Source: Aquimarina algicola (GTDB lineage Bacteria; Bacteroidota; Bacteroidia; Flavobacteriales; Flavobacteriaceae). From it: DNA of 64,000 nt. Positions 17,661 to 27,676 of the stretch are shown here, piece by piece (position 1 is the first letter of the stretch; every line of letters begins with the position of its first letter). The notes below the pieces were generated by a model that saw only the letters and a list, made by a program, of their open reading frames with translations, was not told the DNA's origin and made no database searches. Position numbers and translations under genes: made by a program. The stretch spans positions 124,001 to 188,000 of the forward strand of contig NZ_VFWZ01000007.1 of assembly GCF_006443095.1 (NCBI RefSeq), given 5' to 3'.

Positions 17661-19184
17661 TTATTCGACATCCCACCAAATTCTTGTAAAAAATTCATCC
17701 GGACCTTGTCTTGAGAGTGCTTCTTGATAGTTTTGCGGGTTAGCAGTTTGCTCTCTTTCAAAATACCGAAGTCTTCTGGGGATTTGTCCATTACTAACAT
17801 TTCCTGGAAAATTAACAGGTGTTAGCACAGGAAAACCGGTTCTTCTCCAATTCGCAAAAGATTCGATGTCATTAAGAAATGTTACAATCCAATATTGAGT
17901 ATTTACCTGCTCTAATCCATTGGCTGCATCATATGGTTTTGCAGTCAAAAAATCGCTAATTTCTGTATCTGTTACACTCTGATCTCCAATATCATACAAA
18001 TCCATTTGTTTCATCGCTGCTGTTATTCCTGCATCATAATGTGCTTTTGGATCTCCTCCGGCAATCCCCCATCGTATATCTGCTTCTGCAAGCATAAATT
18101 CTACTTCTGCATAGGATTGAAAAAAATATGGATCATCTTCTCCGGTAATAAGATTTCTATTGGGTTCAGAAAAATTATTGATATCATCTCCTCCTGGTAT
18201 ATCCTGAACCGTTTCTGTAGTCAGACCATTAGGCAAGCCTCTTTGTAAAGTAGGATCATTACTACCACTAGTTCTTCTGTCGTCATCATCGTTTGGTAGT
18301 GCTGCATAAATTCTTAACCTTGGGTCATCTTCTAAAGCATTTATAAAAGTATCGCTAAGTCTTACATCATCATCAGCTAAAAATACCTGACCATTTCCAT
18401 TTCTATTAATTCCTTCGGGCCCATCAGTATGATTTACAAAGGCAATATCATCATTAGACTGCATTACACCACCATCAATCGCTTTTTGTACCCATTGTCT
18501 AGAGGCTTCTGGATCTACTTTTATTAAACGTAATCCTAATCGTAGCATTAGAGAATACCCAAAGCGTTTCCATTTTCCCTGATCTCCTGAAAAAAGGATA
18601 TCTGCATCTCCAAATTGAGAAGTTTCTGTTCCCAGCGCTGCTGTAGCCTCTTCGAGTTCATTTAACATATCTGTATAAATTTCACTTTGTGGATCATATT
18701 TTGGTCTCAAATTTACGTCTATAAACCCTCTACCTGCTTCGCTATAGGGAACATCTCCATAAAGATCAGTAACTCTGTGATAAATAAAAACTCTAAGAAT
18801 TCTTGCAATAGACAACATTTCTTCAGCGTATTGATCATCTGGGTCAGTTTCTAATTGATTCACAACATCTTCAATAATTTTTACCATGTCATTATAGGTT
18901 CTTTCAAACCAAGCGCCAGACCACTGAGCATTGTACAAATACTTATCACCTGCCCAAACACCACCTGTAGCAGACATGTGTTGGATCATTGTTGACGAAT
19001 AAATTAGATTTCCTCTCCAGTTCTCAAAACGATCTCCCGCAGCTCTCAAAATTGCATTGGTAAGTTTGGGCCCGGGAACCAAATCATTTGCAGTATTGGG
19101 ATCTTGATTAAGTTCTTCAAAACCATCATCACAAGAAGTAATAAATAGAAAAACTGCTAAAATTGCTGTTATATATTTTTTCAT
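17661..19184 (-). CDS. SusD/RagB-like nutrient-binding outer-membrane lipoprotein
   Basis: 507-residue SusD-like protein of the SusD-like_2 type. The lipobox LFITSC puts Cys18 at the mature N-terminus, followed by DDGFEELNQDPN. A TPR-rich helical fold with RILRVFIYHRVTDLYGDVPYSEA near 115-140 is diagnostic. It caps the SusC barrel and captures glycan at the cell surface. It is 21 bp downstream of susC. Substrate is inferred from the neighbouring mannosidase operon to be a high-mannose N-glycan or glycopeptide; the sequence alone does not show this. Confidence 0.94.
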   Translation of the reverse strand: MKKYITAILAVFLFITSCDDGFEELNQDPNTANDLVPGPKLTNAILRAAGDRFENWRGNLIYSSTMIQHMSATGGVWAGDKYLYNAQWSGAWFERTYNDMVKIIEDVVNQLETDPDDQYAEEMLSIARILRVFIYHRVTDLYGDVPYSEAGRGFIDVNLRPKYDPQSEIYTDMLNELEEATAALGTETSQFGDADILFSGDQGKWKRFGYSLMLRLGLRLIKVDPEASRQWVQKAIDGGVMQSNDDIAFVNHTDGPEGINRNGNGQVFLADDDVRLSDTFINALEDDPRLRIYAALPNDDDDRRTSGSNDPTLQRGLPNGLTTETVQDIPGGDDINNFSEPNRNLITGEDDPYFFQSYAEVEFMLAEADIRWGIAGGDPKAHYDAGITAAMKQMDLYDIGDQSVTDTEISDFLTAKPYDAANGLEQVNTQYWIVTFLNDIESFANWRRTGFPVLTPVNFPGNVSNGQIPRRLRYFEREQTANPQNYQEALSRQGPDEFFTRIWWDVE

Positions 19185-19205
19185 TACGATAATACCTTTT
19201 TATGT

Positions 19206-22200
19206 TTAAAATTTTAAATTAAGTGTTACCCCATAATTTGCAACAGAAGGTAACCCGAAGTATTCTAACCCTTGTGCATTATTAGCATTAAAGCCTGCTT
19301 CTGGATCAATATTTTCTGCATCTCTACTAATAAAAAACAGATTTCTTCCTACAAGAGAGATAGAACCATCGGTTAGAAAGGTTTTATTTAATAATCGTGA
19401 AGGAAATTTATATCCGATACTTAATTGTCTCAGTTTTATAAAATCTGCATCTTCGATTTGTTCTTCAGCAATACTTGAAATTCTGCCATAATAGGCTTCT
19501 AGAGTAGAGTCATCATGAGTAAATTGAAATGGTGTTCCATTAGGGTTTGCATCTGTCACATTGGTTACTCCACTTACCGTCAGTCCTCCTTCTCTCCCTT
19601 CTAAAGTACGTTTGTGTAATCCGGCAGAAGTAGCAATTGCATTTGTTCCCGAGTATATCTGTCCTCCAAACTTGGCATCAATCAAAAAGCTTAATGTTAT
19701 ATTTTTATATCTAAAAGTATTGGTAAGTCCCATGTTCCAAGGCGAGACTCCTTCTCCTAGAATTTTTCTTTCAGAATCTATTTGCGGTATTCCTTGACTA
19801 TCAAAAATAATATCTCCGCTTTCATTTCTGGCATAAGCAGTACCATAAATTACACCAAAAGGTTGTCCTACTATTTGACTAATATTAGCATCAAAGGTAC
19901 GTACATCTCCAACTGTAAGAATATTATTTTCGTCGTCAGTTGCTATAATTTCACTATCATTGAATCCTAAATTATAACTTACATCCCATTGAAAGTTAGA
20001 GGACTGAATTGGTGTTGCAGTTACTAATAATTCAACTCCCGTATTTTCTAATTCTCCAATATTTGAAACGATTTGTTGAAAGCCTGATGTATTAGAAATA
20101 TTAACTGGTAAAATATCTTTTTCGGTGGTATTGGTATAATATGCGAGGTCTATACCAAATCTACTATTAAAAAAACTTAAATCAAGCCCTACTTCTATTT
20201 CTGTTTTATTAAATGGAACCAAGCTTGGATTAGGTAAAATATTTGTTGCAATTTCTCCTAAAGGTTGTCCTAAATGCCCTTGCCCAAAAATTCTATAAGG
20301 GAAACTCAGCTGATATGGAGTTTCTGCTCCTCCTGCAACTTCAGAATATCCTGCTCTAATTTTCCCAAAAGTAAACCATGAGGGTAGTTCAAAAGCATTA
20401 GAAAATACAAAACTACCACTTACCGAAGGATAGAAATCATTATTAGGAGACGTTTTGTTTTCACCGGATAATGTCGAAAACCAATCATTACGTCCTGTTA
20501 CTGTAAGATATAAATAATCTTTGTAACCAAACTCTAACGATCCATAAATCCCGGAAAAAGCTAGTTCTGTAAGTTCTCTTTCATTGCTGGAGTTCTCTAC
20601 ATTACCTATAATTTCTAAAAAAGGAATGATAAAACGTTCTCCTCTTAGTTTTAAAAAGTCTCTACGTTGTGTGTTTTTGTTTACACCTACAAATCCATCT
20701 ATTGAGAAATCATTTCCTATACTTTTATTAAATCCTAAAATAAGGTCTGCATCTACTTGAGTAATGATATTCTCTCTTTCTTCTATACTACCCTGTGGGG
20801 TGAATGCGGTACCAAACCCTTCGATCTGTGTTGTACGTGTTGTAGAATGATCAATACCTGCTCTTGCTGTAATGTCTAACCAGTCAAAAATTTGGTATTT
20901 TGCCGTAGCAGAACTCAATATTCGATTTCTACGATCAAATGTTCTAAACCGTTCTGCTGCCCAAAATGGGTTTTGTACAAAAGGACTAGACGATATCCGT
21001 TGTTCTACCCCTGTATCTGTAAAACCAGGTGCCAAGCTTTCTACATTAACATTGGCAGGTAATAATCCTACAGAAAAGTTTGCATTTCCTGGTGCATCTG
21101 ATACTCGGGGTCGATTAGTTACTTTTTCGATGACATATCTTGCGCTTACATTAAGTGATAATTTCTCTGCAGCTACAGAACCTAGGTTGAGAGATATTGA
21201 TTTTCTATTCATTTCAGAGTTTGGCAATATATCGTCGTTATCAAAATCTGTAAGAGCAAATCTATAATTAAAGTTTTCTTTACTTTTTGAGATCGCAAGA
21301 GTATTGATCAAGGTTGTTCCTGTATCATAGAATCTTCTTAGGTTATTTCCTGCATCTACAAAAGGTCTGGATACTCCATCAAACTGAACAGAAGAAGGAA
21401 TACTACCTAATCTTGGCCCCCATGAAGAAAATGCTGTATCTAATCCTCCTTCTGCTGTTGTGGGAGCTTGTCCTTCCTCTCCTTGTCCGTATGTATCTTG
21501 AAAATCAAGAATATTTGTAAGCAAACGGTCAAAAGTGATCTGACTGCTATATTCTATCCCAAGTCCTTCTCGTTTTTTTCCGCTTTTTGTAGTAATCAAA
21601 ATTACTCCATTAGAAGCTCTAGAACCATATAAAGCGGCAGCTGCACCTCCTTTTAGTACACTTACAGATTCGATATCATCAGGATTGATACTAGATACAC
21701 CATCACCAAAATCTGATCCACCAAAAGGTCCGGCTTCTCCTAATTGTGTATTATCTATGGTAACTCCATCAACAACATATAGTGGTTGATTTGTTCCCGA
21801 GATACTAGAAGCTCCTCGTATGACAACTCTACTAGAGCCTGACGCCCCTGTAGAAGGAGGAGTAATATTAACCCCAGCAACTTTTCCTTGCAATGCATTA
21901 AGAGCACTCGGAGTTCTTACTTCTGAAATAGACTCTGATTGTAATTGTGTTACTGCAAAACCTAGCGTTTTTCGATCTCGCTCTATACCAAGTGCTGTAA
22001 CAATTACCTCTCCTAAAGCTTCTGTAGATTCAGATAAAGAAACATTAATTTCTGTTTGATTACCCACAGCAATTTCTTTGGTTTCAAAACCTAATGATGA
22101 AAAAACCAAAACTGCATTTTCCTGAGAAAAGGTAACCGAATAATTACCATCAAAATCTGAAAGTGTTCCTGTAGATGTTCCTTTTACCAAAATGTTTACT

Positions 22201-22322
22201 CCTGGTAAAGGAGTACCCTGTTTGTTTTCAGTAATCTTTCCCGATACTGTTATTTCCTGCCCCACTGATATATAACTACTTATTGTTATAAGAAGTAAGG
22301 TCATTAGTAATTTCTTACACAT
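19206..22322 (-). CDS. SusC/RagA-like TonB-dependent outer-membrane transporter
   Basis: 1038-residue TonB-linked importer. A signal peptide ends at about SYISVGQ. A carboxypeptidase-D-like beta-sandwich follows (ITVSGKITENKQGTPLPGVN, residues about 24-105), then the SusC signature region GEVIVTALGIERDRKTLGF and a plug with VVIRGASSISGTNQPLYVVDG near 165-190. A 22-strand barrel ends in LNLKF with a C-terminal Phe. It moves oligosaccharide or glycopeptide across the outer membrane using TonB energy. It heads operon B; its 677-bp upstream region carries the bipartite box shared with operon A. Confidence 0.95.
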   Translation of the reverse strand: MCKKLLMTLLLITISSYISVGQEITVSGKITENKQGTPLPGVNILVKGTSTGTLSDFDGNYSVTFSQENAVLVFSSLGFETKEIAVGNQTEINVSLSESTEALGEVIVTALGIERDRKTLGFAVTQLQSESISEVRTPSALNALQGKVAGVNITPPSTGASGSSRVVIRGASSISGTNQPLYVVDGVTIDNTQLGEAGPFGGSDFGDGVSSINPDDIESVSVLKGGAAAALYGSRASNGVILITTKSGKKREGLGIEYSSQITFDRLLTNILDFQDTYGQGEEGQAPTTAEGGLDTAFSSWGPRLGSIPSSVQFDGVSRPFVDAGNNLRRFYDTGTTLINTLAISKSKENFNYRFALTDFDNDDILPNSEMNRKSISLNLGSVAAEKLSLNVSARYVIEKVTNRPRVSDAPGNANFSVGLLPANVNVESLAPGFTDTGVEQRISSSPFVQNPFWAAERFRTFDRRNRILSSATAKYQIFDWLDITARAGIDHSTTRTTQIEGFGTAFTPQGSIEERENIITQVDADLILGFNKSIGNDFSIDGFVGVNKNTQRRDFLKLRGERFIIPFLEIIGNVENSSNERELTELAFSGIYGSLEFGYKDYLYLTVTGRNDWFSTLSGENKTSPNNDFYPSVSGSFVFSNAFELPSWFTFGKIRAGYSEVAGGAETPYQLSFPYRIFGQGHLGQPLGEIATNILPNPSLVPFNKTEIEVGLDLSFFNSRFGIDLAYYTNTTEKDILPVNISNTSGFQQIVSNIGELENTGVELLVTATPIQSSNFQWDVSYNLGFNDSEIIATDDENNILTVGDVRTFDANISQIVGQPFGVIYGTAYARNESGDIIFDSQGIPQIDSERKILGEGVSPWNMGLTNTFRYKNITLSFLIDAKFGGQIYSGTNAIATSAGLHKRTLEGREGGLTVSGVTNVTDANPNGTPFQFTHDDSTLEAYYGRISSIAEEQIEDADFIKLRQLSIGYKFPSRLLNKTFLTDGSISLVGRNLFFISRDAENIDPEAGFNANNAQGLEYFGLPSVANYGVTLNLKF

Positions 22323-22380
22323 ACTTAATTTTTTAGTTTACGTTTAGTATTGATTTCTGTTTGCCCGGTCATAAATACTA

Positions 22381-22406
22381 ATCTCTCTCTAATTCGATAA
22401 GAGAGC
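22381..22406 (-). promoter_or_regulatory. Leader stem-loop before susC
   Basis: CTCTCT and AGAGAG flank a short AT-rich loop about 60-85 nt upstream of the susC start, within the likely 5' leader. Possible leader hairpin for mRNA stability or small-RNA control, as known for some Bacteroidota susC leaders. Weak evidence. Confidence 0.3.
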
Positions 22407-22452
22407 TATTTTTAAGCCTTTATAAATTTTATAATATCATTAACTTTTAGAA

Positions 22453-22510
22453 AATAAATTCGACCAATAACAAGCCTGAAAAGTCAAAGAACGTAATTAT
22501 GAAAACGTTT
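22453..22510 (-). promoter_or_regulatory. Bipartite regulatory box upstream of susC (shared with operon A)
   Basis: Two blocks occur here and at 38369-38409. Block 1 on the plus strand is AATAAATTCGACCAATAACAA (22453-22473), of which GACCAATAACAA is identical at both sites. Block 2 is AACGTAATTATGAAAACGTT (22490-22509), with two AACGT half-sites 14 bp apart. In the gene sense, block 1 provides TTATTGG, whose TTG could be a -33 element. The likely binder is the LytTR response regulator encoded at 39.5 kb (inference). The spacing between blocks differs from the second site. Confidence 0.5.
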
Positions 22511-22806
22511 GAGTCCATTTATTTTGAACATTTTTAACATAAAAATCAAAACAATAACAATAATAATGTTAAGAAAAACACTATTACAATATATCATCTA
22601 TGCATAAAATTGTCCGAAAGAGTATTAAAAAAATATATGTTGTTTTTTTATGTAAAAAATGAGAGATCAATAAAAATACTTGTTATAATAAATCTTTTTT
22701 AGAAATTCTTTAAAAAGTAAACACACTAACCAACTAATTGTTAATCAACACTTATAATCATCTCTAATCCACAGAATATCCTAATGATCTAAATCAGGTC
22801 TCAATA

Positions 22807-22820
22807 GTAAATCGATTTAC
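22807..22820. promoter_or_regulatory. Perfect palindrome GTAAATCGATTTAC
   Basis: A 14-bp perfect palindrome with central CG, in the style of LacI-family operators, in the intergenic space about 485 bp upstream of susC. No LacI-family gene is present in the window. The rest of 22323-22999 is AT-rich with no further gene visible. Confidence 0.35.
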
Positions 22821-22922
22821 ATATAATACATACAATATATTTTGATGTTTGATAATGAATAAAAATCCCTTAGAAATAGTAATTCTTTTGCTCATTATTA
22901 CATCCTAGTTTTGTCCAAAAAA

Positions 22923-22966
22923 AATAATTCTCAAAACTTTATAAAGCCTTGAGAATTATTTTTTTT
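22923..22966. terminator. Terminator after the GH92 operon
   Basis: AATAATTCTCAA (22923-22934) and TTGAGAATTATT (22949-22960) form a perfect 12-bp stem with T-tracts on both strands, so it can act bidirectionally. It lies 34 bp beyond the stop of the last operon A gene. Confidence 0.75.
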
Positions 22967-22999
22967 TGCTGCTATAATTTGTTTTAAATAATACCTTAT

Positions 23000-25312
23000 C
23001 TATTTGAGATAAAAAGTAATATTTTTTGCATTGATCAGTTTTTCATGAGTAATAAAAAAACTATTGTGAATTTTACCATCGATTTCTATAGTTTTTATAA
23101 AACTATCTTCCTCACTCTTATCTACTGCAATAGTTAATATTTTACTAGAGTAATATTCAGAATCTAAATGAATTTTGATAGTATCAAACTTTGGTTTGCA
23201 GAATGTATATACAGGTGTTGCAGGGCTAATCGGATAAATCCCTGCCATAGCGAATACTGCCCATGCAGACATTGTACCTGTATCATCATTACCAGGTAAA
23301 CCATCAGGAGTATTTTTATAATATTGCTTTAATAATGTATCTACTGTTTTTTGTGTACGCCATTCTTCGCCCTTTACATAATTAAACAAAAAGGGATATA
23401 CAATATCAGGTTCATTTGCCATATCATACTGTCCTGTATCAAATACCTTTTGTAATTGTTGGATAAATGGTTGATCTCCACCCATCATTTCTTTTACCCC
23501 CTCTACATCATGTGATAGCATAAATGTATATTGCCATGCATTGCCTTCTATAAACCCGGGATTTTTTACAAAGTTTGCCCCCGTACCGGGATCAAAAGGC
23601 GAAAACCAGCTTCCATCTTCGTTTTTGGGTCGTAATACACTGTATTCTTTGTTAAAAAGTTTTCTATAGGATAATGATCGTCGTGAAAATCGCTCATAAT
23701 CTTCTTCTTTCTTTAATATTTTTGCTAATTGTGCTATTGCAAAATCAGCAACATTATATTCTTGAGTAATAGAAACAGTGCCACTACTAGTGGTTTTAGT
23801 TGTGAGATATCCTTTTTCTAAATATTCTGAAATACCAAGTCGTAAAGGGTTATTATCTATTTGATCTGCACTTTTCAACATTGCTTTGTAAGCTTTTTCT
23901 ATATCAAAATCTCTAATCCCTTTTATGTATGAGTCTGTGATAATTATTCCGGCAGGATCACCAACCATTGTTGTAGTTTCTGTGGCATTTAATTCCCATT
24001 TGGGTAACCACCCACTTTCATCATACACCTGCAACATACTGTTTATCATATTCGATTGCTGTTTTGGATATAATAACGTCATGAGTTGATGTAGATTTCT
24101 ATAGGTGTCCCAAAGTGAAAATGCAGTATACCTTGTTCCATTGGTCTTTAAGGTTTCTCTGGTTCGCATTTTGGGATATTCCCCATTATAATCATTCAAC
24201 GTGTTAGGGTGGATCAATGTATGATAGAGTGCGGTATAAAATTTGATTTTATCTTCTTCTTTACCTTCAACTTCTATTCTAGAGAGGTATTGATTCCAAT
24301 TGTTACGGGTTTCTTTTTTGATTTGCTCAAAAGTTTTACCAGACGTTTCTTTTTCTAGATTCTCTCGTGCATTTTTGATACTCACATAAGAGATACCAAT
24401 TTTTATCTCGACTTGTGTTGGGGTATCAAAATAGTATTGCATATATGCCCCTATACTATCCCCTACAACCTGTTTGGTATATCCCTCTTTGACTCTTGTT
24501 CTTCCATTATAGGATATTCCTTTGGTCTCCATCCATTGGGTTTCTGTACCTTGTTGTTTCATTGGAGTTTTCCAGACGCCAAATTGTTTTGCTGATTTTG
24601 AAAACTTTGCCACAAAATAAATAGGATACGCTTCTTCGGGTTTATAGTAACAAAATGAGCCTACAGAACGTACTCCTTCTATCTCTGTTGGAGAAACAAC
24701 TCTAATTGAAGCTCCTTGTTCATTGGTAAGACCTAGTCCTAAATTGATAAGGATATTTGATTTTCCTTTGGGAAAAGAATATGTACTAACCCCAACTCTT
24801 GTAGTTGCAGTAGTTTCAACTTTAATATCGTATGCATCTAACCGATTTGAATAATACCCTACCTCTGTAACCTCATCAGAATATGTCGTCCCATATTTTA
24901 AATGATTTGTTTCTAAGTCTCCTGTAGTTGGCATTGCCAAGATAACTCCCAACTCAGGACATCCTACCCCACTAAGGTTAGCATGGCTAAACCCTGTTAA
25001 AAAAGTATTTTCGTGTACATAGGGTGTAGATAACCATCGACTATCTTTTTCTAATGGTAGATTTTTTATCCCAGAAACATTAAAAGGCACAACACTTGCC
25101 ATTCCACGAACTGCAATAGGCCCAGGATATGTTGCTCCAAAATTTGATGTCCCTATAAATGGGTTTACATATGTGGTCACATCTTTTACAACTTTTTGTT
25201 CTTCTATCGATGCACCTGTTTTGTCCTTATTGATTTCTTGATGAGAGACAGTTTCTTTACAAGAACAAAGAACAAGAATACTACAGAAGATAAAGAGAGT
25301 TGTGCTTTTCAT
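23000..25312 (-). CDS. GH92 alpha-mannosidase lipoprotein (copy 4)
   Basis: 770-residue Ca2+-dependent exo-alpha-mannosidase of family GH92, exported as a lipoprotein (Cys18 in VLCSC). N-terminal beta-sandwich motifs are NPFIGTSNFGATYPGP and GFSHANLSGVGC; catalytic (alpha/alpha)6 motifs are FIEGNAWQYTF, MANEPDIVYPFLF and GNDDTGTMSAWAVF. The motif NEPDI replaces the NEPSHH of copies 1 and 2, and the N-terminal glycine-rich loop also differs. So this copy probably removes a different linkage (alpha-1,3 or alpha-1,6 are options; inference). It is the last gene of operon A, 19 bp after copy 3. Confidence 0.93.
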   Translation of the reverse strand: MKSTTLFIFCSILVLCSCKETVSHQEINKDKTGASIEEQKVVKDVTTYVNPFIGTSNFGATYPGPIAVRGMASVVPFNVSGIKNLPLEKDSRWLSTPYVHENTFLTGFSHANLSGVGCPELGVILAMPTTGDLETNHLKYGTTYSDEVTEVGYYSNRLDAYDIKVETTATTRVGVSTYSFPKGKSNILINLGLGLTNEQGASIRVVSPTEIEGVRSVGSFCYYKPEEAYPIYFVAKFSKSAKQFGVWKTPMKQQGTETQWMETKGISYNGRTRVKEGYTKQVVGDSIGAYMQYYFDTPTQVEIKIGISYVSIKNARENLEKETSGKTFEQIKKETRNNWNQYLSRIEVEGKEEDKIKFYTALYHTLIHPNTLNDYNGEYPKMRTRETLKTNGTRYTAFSLWDTYRNLHQLMTLLYPKQQSNMINSMLQVYDESGWLPKWELNATETTTMVGDPAGIIITDSYIKGIRDFDIEKAYKAMLKSADQIDNNPLRLGISEYLEKGYLTTKTTSSGTVSITQEYNVADFAIAQLAKILKKEEDYERFSRRSLSYRKLFNKEYSVLRPKNEDGSWFSPFDPGTGANFVKNPGFIEGNAWQYTFMLSHDVEGVKEMMGGDQPFIQQLQKVFDTGQYDMANEPDIVYPFLFNYVKGEEWRTQKTVDTLLKQYYKNTPDGLPGNDDTGTMSAWAVFAMAGIYPISPATPVYTFCKPKFDTIKIHLDSEYYSSKILTIAVDKSEEDSFIKTIEIDGKIHNSFFITHEKLINAKNITFYLK

Positions 25313-25331
25313 TTTAAAAAGAATTGCGCTA

Positions 25332-27674
25332 TTATTTTTGTTTACTTAAAGAATATGGTATGTTTTCATCCTTACTTGCCCAATTTTTATTTGGAATACT
25401 ATCCATTGTAAAATCTATCACGCCCCCTTTTTGTATTTCTTCAAAATTGAGAAAACTATTATAGTATTCTTTTTTGTTTAATTGCATAGATGATATATAT
25501 ACATTATCAGGTGAATTCTGAGGAGCATTGATCTCTAATGTATTATTATTAGCCAAAGTGAGTGTAGCTTTTTTAAATAAAGGACTTCCTATCACATATT
25601 GATTGACTCCCGGTGTTACAGGGTAAAATCCTAAAGCACTAAATACATACCATGCCGAAGTCTGCCCATTATCTTCATCACCACAATAGCCATCTGGTGT
25701 TGCAGCATACAGTCGAGTAAGTACCTCTCTAACTTTTTTCTGAGTTTTGTGTGCTGCATTGGCATATGCATATAAATAAATCATGTGTTGAATAGGCTGA
25801 TTACCATGAGCATAATTGCCCATATTGACAATCTGCATTTCTCTAATCTCATGAATGGTGAATCCATAATACGAATCATCAAAATCAGGAGGCATTGTAA
25901 ATACAGCATCTAACTGTTTCTCAAATGCTTCTTTTCCTCCCATTAACTGAATTAACCCCTCTATATCATGAAATACAGACCATGTGTAATGTAAGCTATT
26001 TCCTTCTGTAAAGGCATCTCCCCATTTCAATGGATTAAAAGGAGTTTGAAAAGTTCCATCCTTATTTTTTCCCCGCATTAACTTTGTTGAGGGATCAAAT
26101 AGGTGTTTATAATTTAGTGACTGTTTATAAAACGTATCTGCTATATCTTGTTTCCCTAATTTTTCTGCCATTTTTGCGATTGTAAAGTCTGCATAGGCAT
26201 ACTCCAAGGTTCGTGCTGCGTTTTCGTTAATTTTTACATCATACGGCACATATCCTAATGTATTGTAATATTCTACTCCTTCTCTACCTACAGAACGAAT
26301 TACATTCCTATTAGACAAAGGCCTACCCTCTGAGGTTGTTGCATTTTTTATCATTGCCTCAAACAAAATATCGGTATCCATATCTTTAATTCCTTTAAGG
26401 TAGGCATCGGCAATAATCGGTGCAGAGTTAGACCCTATCATACAATCACGATGTCCCGGGCTTGCCCATTCTGGTAGCCATCCTGATTCTTTATAGGTAT
26501 TGGCAAGCCCCTGCATAATCTTGCTATTCAATTCTGGATACATCATATTGAAAAATGGAAATACAGCTCGAAACGTATCCCAAAAACCATTATCGGTAAA
26601 CATATATCCGTGAAGTACCTGACCATTGTACGGACTGTAATGTATGATTTGATCGTTTTTATCTATTTCGTAAAACGTTCTCGGAAACAGTAGTACTCTA
26701 TACAAACATGAATAAAAAGTTCTGATATGATCGATATTATCATCTTCTATTTTGATTCTGCTCAATTGTTTTTCCCAAGTGTTCTTTGCTTTGGCATACG
26801 TTTGTTCAAAAGTGTCTTTCCCAATTTCTCTGTCTAAATTTAGTTGTGCTTGTTCCGGACTGATAAATGATGAGGCTACCTTTGCATGTACAACTTCTCC
26901 TTTTTTGGTTTTGAAACCTATAATTGCCCCTACATGTTCTCCTTTTTGTTCAGATGTGTTTTCATACAATTGCCAATTGTCTCCCCAAGTATGATATACT
27001 TCAAAATCTTTATCAAGTTCGACTACAAAATAGTTATGAAAATTATCAGGTACTCCGCCACTATTATTTTGGCAATACCCTATAATCTTTCGTTCTTCGG
27101 GAATAATCTTGACCATAGAACCTTTAAAAAAAGCATCTAACATGATATAAGATCGTTCTGCCTCTGGAAATGTAAACTTAAAATGTGCTGCTCTTTCAGT
27201 TGGGGTGACTTCTACAGTAGTATCATAATCTGCCAAATATACTTTATAGTGATGTGGAGTAACTGTTTCTGCTTTATGAGAAAACCAAGAAGCCCTTTCT
27301 TCTTCATGAAACTTAAGATCTCCTGTAACTGCCATAAATGAAAATGCAGCATAATCATTGATCCATGGGCTTGGTTGGTGTGTTTGCTTAATCCCTCTTA
27401 TTTTATTTTCGTCATATTTATATGTCCATCCATCTCCCATTTTTGAAGTCATAGGTGTCCAGAAGTTCATTCCCCAGGGGGTAGCAATAGCAGGATAGGT
27501 ATTTCCATTTGACAAATCAAATGAAGAATCCGTACCCATAAGAGGGTTTACATAATCGATAGTAGCACTTGAAATCTCTTTCTTTATTTCAACAGCACTA
27601 CTTTTTTCTTCTTTTGGGTTACAAGAATATATGATCCCAATTACTGCTATATATACTATAATTTTACCCAACAT
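25332..27674 (-). CDS. GH92 alpha-mannosidase-like lipoprotein (copy 3, divergent)
   Basis: 780-residue GH92 protein with lipobox Cys18 (IIYSC). It has NPLMGTDSSFDLSNGNTYPA at the N-terminus and FTEGNSLHYTWSVFHDIEGL, YAHGNQPIQHMIYLYA and GDEDNGQTSAWYVFSALGFYP in the catalytic half. The usual NEP motif is NQP here, a Glu-to-Gln change, and the first motif lacks the GATVPFGM of other copies. This is the most divergent of the four, so its substrate is the least certain: another mannose linkage or a modified mannose. The gene starts 2 bp after the asparaginase stop. Confidence 0.9.
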   Translation of the reverse strand: MLGKIIVYIAVIGIIYSCNPKEEKSSAVEIKKEISSATIDYVNPLMGTDSSFDLSNGNTYPAIATPWGMNFWTPMTSKMGDGWTYKYDENKIRGIKQTHQPSPWINDYAAFSFMAVTGDLKFHEEERASWFSHKAETVTPHHYKVYLADYDTTVEVTPTERAAHFKFTFPEAERSYIMLDAFFKGSMVKIIPEERKIIGYCQNNSGGVPDNFHNYFVVELDKDFEVYHTWGDNWQLYENTSEQKGEHVGAIIGFKTKKGEVVHAKVASSFISPEQAQLNLDREIGKDTFEQTYAKAKNTWEKQLSRIKIEDDNIDHIRTFYSCLYRVLLFPRTFYEIDKNDQIIHYSPYNGQVLHGYMFTDNGFWDTFRAVFPFFNMMYPELNSKIMQGLANTYKESGWLPEWASPGHRDCMIGSNSAPIIADAYLKGIKDMDTDILFEAMIKNATTSEGRPLSNRNVIRSVGREGVEYYNTLGYVPYDVKINENAARTLEYAYADFTIAKMAEKLGKQDIADTFYKQSLNYKHLFDPSTKLMRGKNKDGTFQTPFNPLKWGDAFTEGNSLHYTWSVFHDIEGLIQLMGGKEAFEKQLDAVFTMPPDFDDSYYGFTIHEIREMQIVNMGNYAHGNQPIQHMIYLYAYANAAHKTQKKVREVLTRLYAATPDGYCGDEDNGQTSAWYVFSALGFYPVTPGVNQYVIGSPLFKKATLTLANNNTLEINAPQNSPDNVYISSMQLNKKEYYNSFLNFEEIQKGGVIDFTMDSIPNKNWASKDENIPYSLSKQK

Positions 27675-27676
27675 AA

